The position numbers and the translations under genes are program-made. Shown one piece after another: positions 60,703 to 64,000 of a stretch of DNA of 64,000 nucleotides. The notes beneath the pieces were generated by a model. It did no database searches. It was not told the origin of the DNA and was given only the letters and a program-made list of their open reading frames with translations. Source of the stretch: Lachnospiraceae bacterium (lineage in GTDB: Bacteria; Bacillota; Clostridia; Lachnospirales; Lachnospiraceae); contig CAJTFL010000009.1 in the NCBI GenBank assembly GCA_910575565.1, positions 1,197-65,196 of the forward strand, given 5' to 3'. Every line of letters begins with the position of its first letter. Position 1 is the first letter of the stretch.

Positions 60703-60729
60703 TTTCGCAGATTCAGGAAATCCACGAAA
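60703..60729. repeat. Right 27-bp inverted repeat
   Basis: TTTCGCAGATTCAGGAAATC followed by CACGAAA, the exact reverse complement of the left copy. It lies 71 bases before the degenerate recombinase gene. Confidence 0.9.
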
Positions 60730-60799
60730 GCGGGAATAAAATGGCTGGATCAGCAAAGTGGCATGGATATTGTATCACATATATGGAAGGTGATGACCA

Positions 60800-61639
60800 A
60801 TGAATACATCATTGCTTTATGAAGACAGCCATGATACGATTCAAGGCTTTGTCACCAGCCAGGTTTTAAAAAGAGGCCTGGATGGGCGGACAGAGAAGGC
60901 CTATCGGCTGGATCTGGAACATCTACATGATTGGATCCGGGATCAGGGAAATGGCCGTGTAGATGCGAACGGGGTGGAAAAATATCTGGATTATCTCCAG
61001 AAAGAGAGAAAACTTAAGTACTCCACGGTTACTAGGAAATACAGGGTATTTCGTTATTATCTGGAATATCTGGAGGGTCAGGGACATCTGCCTGGCTGTC
61101 GTCCTATCTCCTGTCCCATTATGGCGGACGGAGAAACCGAGAAAGTAGACAATGAGCTATCCAGGGTGGAAGTAGATTCTTTTTTTATGGCTTTGAACAG
61201 GGAATATGAGAACCTGGACAATGAGTTCCGCAGGCGTGTATGCCTTCGGGACAGTGTGATGATGGAACTGCTGTTTTACCACGGGATGGAGATCAGCGAA
61301 CTGTTGAGGCTGGAAGTCTCTGACTACAACCTGAAGACAGGTGTTTTGAATATACGGGGAAAGAGAGAGAAGGAGAGGGCAGAGTATCTGTTTTCCAGAG
61401 AGCTGAGACAGAAGATGGAGCGATGGATCGGGGAACATGATTATTTTGAGAGGGACAATGAGTTTCGCAATGTGCTGTTTCTGTCTAAGATCGGGAAGCC
61501 GCTTTCTATGAAGATGGTGATATTGGTGTTTGATAAATATAAAGGTATCGCGGGGATTGAAAAAGAATCTACGCCGAAGGATTTGAAGCGGAGTATGAAG
61601 AGGTATGCCAAGGAGATGATGGTGGAGAGGTGTAGTTGA
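60800..61639 (+). CDS. Degenerate tyrosine recombinase homologue
   Basis: 279 residues. The N-terminal SAM-like domain is intact (TEKAYRLDLEHLHDWIRDQG, VTRKYRVFRYYLEYLEGQG). The catalytic half keeps the fold (LLFYHGMEISELLRLEVSDY) but the first catalytic Arg is replaced by Glu (GME where GLR is normal). The HxLRH box is KDLKRSMKR and the C-terminal Tyr is absent, so it cannot cut DNA. It may still bind DNA. It starts the glycan locus and is coupled to the next gene (stop overlaps the TTG start). Confidence 0.85.
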   Translation: MNTSLLYEDSHDTIQGFVTSQVLKRGLDGRTEKAYRLDLEHLHDWIRDQGNGRVDANGVEKYLDYLQKERKLKYSTVTRKYRVFRYYLEYLEGQGHLPGCRPISCPIMADGETEKVDNELSRVEVDSFFMALNREYENLDNEFRRRVCLRDSVMMELLFYHGMEISELLRLEVSDYNLKTGVLNIRGKREKERAEYLFSRELRQKMERWIGEHDYFERDNEFRNVLFLSKIGKPLSMKMVILVFDKYKGIAGIEKESTPKDLKRSMKRYAKEMMVERCS

Positions 61640-62802
61640 GCGACATGATGATTGATCCAGGCAGACAAATAAAAAAGAAAACACTGAGGATCGCTCATTT
61701 TGGAAATAAAAAGATTTTTGAACGATCTGGAGGGGTAGAGGTAGTGGTTGCTGAGATCGCTTCCAGACAGGCAGCTCTCGGGCACGATGTTACCGTCTAT
61801 AATAGAAAAGGGCATCATGTCAGCGGGGCAGAGTTTGATATGGACAATATAAAAGAATGGGAAGGAGTTCACATGAAATACGTTCCGACTATCCCTAAGA
61901 TGGGACTGGCGGCTGTGAGCTCTTCCTTTTTTGCGGCCTTGTGCTGTGGATTTCGAAAATATGATATTGTACATATACATGCTGAGGGACCTTCTGCGTT
62001 TTGCTGGATCCCTAAACTATTTGGAAAAAAAGTGGTGTGCCACAATCATGGAATTGATTGGAAGAGGAGCAAGTGGAAGGGAGGATTGGGCGCGAAATTC
62101 ATAAAGCTTGGTGAAAAGATGAGCGCAAGATACGCAGATGAATTGATCGTACTCAGTCCTGAGATACAGAACTATTTTAAAGAAATATATAATAGAGAAA
62201 CATATCTGATAGCCAACGGTGTAAATAGACCTGTAAAAAAAGAACCTGGCTTGATAACAAAGCTATACGGTGTAAAGGGGCAGGATTATATTTTGTATCT
62301 GTCCAGAATTACGGAAGAGAAAAGAGCGGAGTTGCTTATCAAAGCGTACCAACAGTTAAATACGCAGATGAAATTGATTATTGCGGGAGGAGCTTCCGAC
62401 TCGGAAGATTTTCTGGAAGAATTAAAAAAAATCGCGTCAGGTGATCCGCAAATTATATTTACTGGATTTGTAAAGGGGAAGCTTTTGGAAGAACTCTACA
62501 GCAATGCGTATATATACGTCCTTCCATCCGATATAGAGGGGATGCCATTAAGCCTTCTTGAGGGGATGAGCTATGGAAATTGCTGTTTGGTCAGTGATAT
62601 AACGGAGTGTACGGATGTCATCGGCGGATGCGGAATAACGTTTCCGAAAGGATCGGAAGAGGCCCTTAAGAACCGTATACGATACTTGATTGATCATCCG
62701 GAAACAGTAAAGGGATTGCAGGCCAGAGCCTCAGACTATATATGTGAAAAATATAATTGGGATAGTGCGGTAGAGCAGATACTCTGTTTATATAATACTT
62801 AA
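61636..62802 (+). CDS. Glycosyltransferase family 4
   Basis: 388 residues. GT-B fold: SGGVEVVVAEIASRQAALGH near the N-terminus, VHIHAEGPSAF in the middle, and the donor-binding half with YLSRITEEKRAELLIKAY, IIFTGFVKGKLLEELYSNA and LPSDIEGMPLSLLEGMSYG, the E-X7-E region. It transfers a sugar onto a lipid-linked or polysaccharide acceptor at the inner membrane, as in capsule or EPS loci. I start it at the TTG that overlaps the recombinase stop; ATG at 61645 is also possible. Confidence 0.9.
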   Translation: MSDMMIDPGRQIKKKTLRIAHFGNKKIFERSGGVEVVVAEIASRQAALGHDVTVYNRKGHHVSGAEFDMDNIKEWEGVHMKYVPTIPKMGLAAVSSSFFAALCCGFRKYDIVHIHAEGPSAFCWIPKLFGKKVVCHNHGIDWKRSKWKGGLGAKFIKLGEKMSARYADELIVLSPEIQNYFKEIYNRETYLIANGVNRPVKKEPGLITKLYGVKGQDYILYLSRITEEKRAELLIKAYQQLNTQMKLIIAGGASDSEDFLEELKKIASGDPQIIFTGFVKGKLLEELYSNAYIYVLPSDIEGMPLSLLEGMSYGNCCLVSDITECTDVIGGCGITFPKGSEEALKNRIRYLIDHPETVKGLQARASDYICEKYNWDSAVEQILCLYNT

Positions 62803-62823
62803 ACATACGTGTTAGGAGTAAAA

Positions 62824-63085
62824 ATGGCAGCCTCAAAATTGAATTTAGAAGGAAAAGCAGTCCTGGTCACAGGTTCTGCTGGTTTCATCGGTTCTCATTT
62901 AGCAAAAAAAATTATGTCAGGATATGCCTGACACTCAGATTATTGGAATTGACAATCTAAATGATTACTATGATATAGGATTGAAAGAAAGCCGCCTGAA
63001 TGATTTGTCCACATATTTAATAGGTTTCTATAATATTTTGGAGGCGTGCAGACATTCAAGAGAAAACGATGAGGAGAGACTATGA
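62824..63085 (+). pseudogene. UDP-glucuronate epimerase-type gene remnant
   Basis: MAASKLNLEGKAVLVTGSAG and FIGSHLAKK begin a normal SDR epimerase, with the nucleotide loop intact. A frameshift follows (an A-run at about 62906), the second frame reads QDMPDTQIIGIDNLNDYYDI and then jumps from NDLSTY to LIGFYNILEACRHS, which are about 70 residues apart in the intact family. So there is a frameshift and an internal deletion. The full enzyme would be about 350 residues. Confidence 0.8.
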
Positions 63086-64000
63086 AAATTCTGTTGGTAA
63101 ATTACAGATATTTTATATCTGGAGGACCAGAAAAATATATGTTCAATATTAAAAATATGCTGGTGGAAAATGGACACAAAGTAATTCCATTTTCTGTACA
63201 CTCTAACAAGAACATAGAAACAGAATATTCGAAGTATTTTGTTGAACCCATTGGAGGCAGGGATGCGACGTATTTTGAGGAATGCAAAAAGACTCCAAAG
63301 GTAATTGCGCAGATGCTGACAAGAAGCATATATTCCAGAGAAGTAGAGAAAGCGATTAAAAAGGAAATAAAAGAAGAAAAACCGGATCTGGTCTATATTA
63401 TACATTTTGTAAATAAACTTTCTCCCAGCGTTATCTTCGGAGCTAAGGAAATGGGTGTACCGGTAATACTTCGCCTGTCTGACTACTTTATGCTCTGTCC
63501 CAGGTTTGACTTTATTTACCGAAAGAAACCCTGTGAAGAATGTCTCACTAAGGGCTATAGAATGTGTATCAAAAGACGCTGTGTAAAAAATTCCTTATTT
63601 GCGTCAACGGTTAGGGTTTTGTCTATGAAAGTACATAAGCTGATAAAAGTTTATGAGAAAGTGGACGCGTTTGTCACTCCTTCTGGATTTTTAAGGCAAA
63701 AGCTGATTGATAATGGATTTGATAAAAATAAAATCAATTGTATACCGACCTTCACATTCAGTAAGACAGATATAGGAGAGCAGGAAATCGGAAGTTATGG
63801 GCTGTATTTTGGGAGGATTACAGAGGAAAAGGGAGTCAGCACGGTCGTAAAAGCATATGAAAAGCTTCCAGATCATTATGTTAAGATTATGGGAAACGAT
63901 TCAACCGAAGAGGCGGCAAGGCTGAAAAACTATATTAAAGAGAAAAGAATAAAAAATGTTGAGTTTGTTGGTTTTAAATCAGGAGCGGAGCTGGAAGAGA
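63082..64000 (+). CDS. Glycosyltransferase family 4, partial (runs off the window)
   Basis: At least 306 residues with no stop by the window end. N-terminal GT-B half: ILLVNYRYFISGGPEKYMFN, VILRLSDYFMLCP and a Cys-rich insert (CEECLTKGYRMCIKRRC); then VDAFVTPSGFLRQKL and the start of the donor half, LYFGRITEEKGVSTVVKAYE. AGGAGAG precedes the ATG. It overlaps the end of the epimerase remnant. Part of the same surface glycan locus. Confidence 0.88.
   Translation, partial: MKILLVNYRYFISGGPEKYMFNIKNMLVENGHKVIPFSVHSNKNIETEYSKYFVEPIGGRDATYFEECKKTPKVIAQMLTRSIYSREVEKAIKKEIKEEKPDLVYIIHFVNKLSPSVIFGAKEMGVPVILRLSDYFMLCPRFDFIYRKKPCEECLTKGYRMCIKRRCVKNSLFASTVRVLSMKVHKLIKVYEKVDAFVTPSGFLRQKLIDNGFDKNKINCIPTFTFSKTDIGEQEIGSYGLYFGRITEEKGVSTVVKAYEKLPDHYVKIMGNDSTEEAARLKNYIKEKRIKNVEFVGFKSGAELEE

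Noticed and set aside
1..64000. CRISPR arrays and tRNA genes
   Set aside because: I looked for regularly spaced short repeats and for cloverleaf/GTTCRANYC patterns and found none I could support; the tandem repeats seen are not spacer-separated.

Overview
This 64 kb window comes from the chromosome of a Gram-positive gut-type Clostridia, most likely a Lachnospiraceae (Clostridium cluster XIVa) member. The evidence is the purine-rich AGGAGG-type ribosome binding sites, a class A RNase P RNA, a lysine riboswitch upstream of dapA, a glgC/glgD pair, DUF1836 and DUF3788 proteins, a kinase-type nucleoside kinase fused to a TGS-like domain, and many Lachnospiraceae-style small lipoproteins. Most of the window is moderately GC-rich core chromosome. 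Two stretches (about 36.6-45.4 kb and about 59-64 kb) are more AT-rich and look acquired.

Layout. 0-1.9 kb: repeats and a DUF1836 regulator. 1.9-9.6 kb: a pentose operon (transketolase, AraC regulator, xylulokinase, DUF4867, an L-fucose/L-arabinose isomerase-family enzyme, transaldolase). 9.7-12.6 kb: a small His/Cys-rich secreted protein, then glgC-glgD. 12.8-14.4 kb: cytidine and adenosine deaminases. 14.4-21.4 kb: a class A PBP, YigZ, TypA/BipA, an OB-fold protein and a CobO-like P-loop protein. 21.4-24.6 kb: lysine riboswitch, dapA, dapB, a lipoprotein. 24.6-31.2 kb: purC, purF, purB, nucleoside kinase, rnpB. 31.4-36.6 kb: aroE, a Ser/Thr kinase with a divergent DNA-binding-like gene, an SPFH remnant and a YARHG lipoprotein.

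36.6-45.4 kb is an island of decayed prophage morphogenesis genes (capsid, connector, tail chaperone, tape measure) interleaved with intact small cargo genes (flavin reductase, a HEPN-like protein, DUF3788, GNAT, a DUF4143-type ATPase) and gene fragments, including the tail of a chloramphenicol acetyltransferase. 45.5-58.7 kb returns to core: pyrB-pyrI, then a large molybdenum block (MoeA-like, moaC, moaA, a MOSC-MogA fusion, modABC, xdhC, two membrane proteins, a radical SAM protein and a nucleotidyltransferase fused to a ModE-like HTH). A candidate ModE operator sits on the promoter of the first gene. 59.1-64 kb: an intact tyrosine recombinase between perfect 27-bp inverted repeats, a catalytically degenerate recombinase, and the start of a glycan (capsule/EPS) locus that runs off the window.

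The most interesting signals are: (i) the inverted-repeat-bounded recombinase directly upstream of the glycan locus, which looks like an invertible switch followed by a dead recombinase; (ii) an apparently unannotated ~100-nt structured RNA on the minus strand at 55.02-55.12 kb with its own promoter and U-run; (iii) a dispersed GTTCAGCC/GGCTGAAC palindromic repeat family with three large and three partial copies, one of which supplies the modC stop codon; (iv) two other large nested palindromic elements (32.3 and 58.9 kb). All calls are from reading the sequence; no database search was run.
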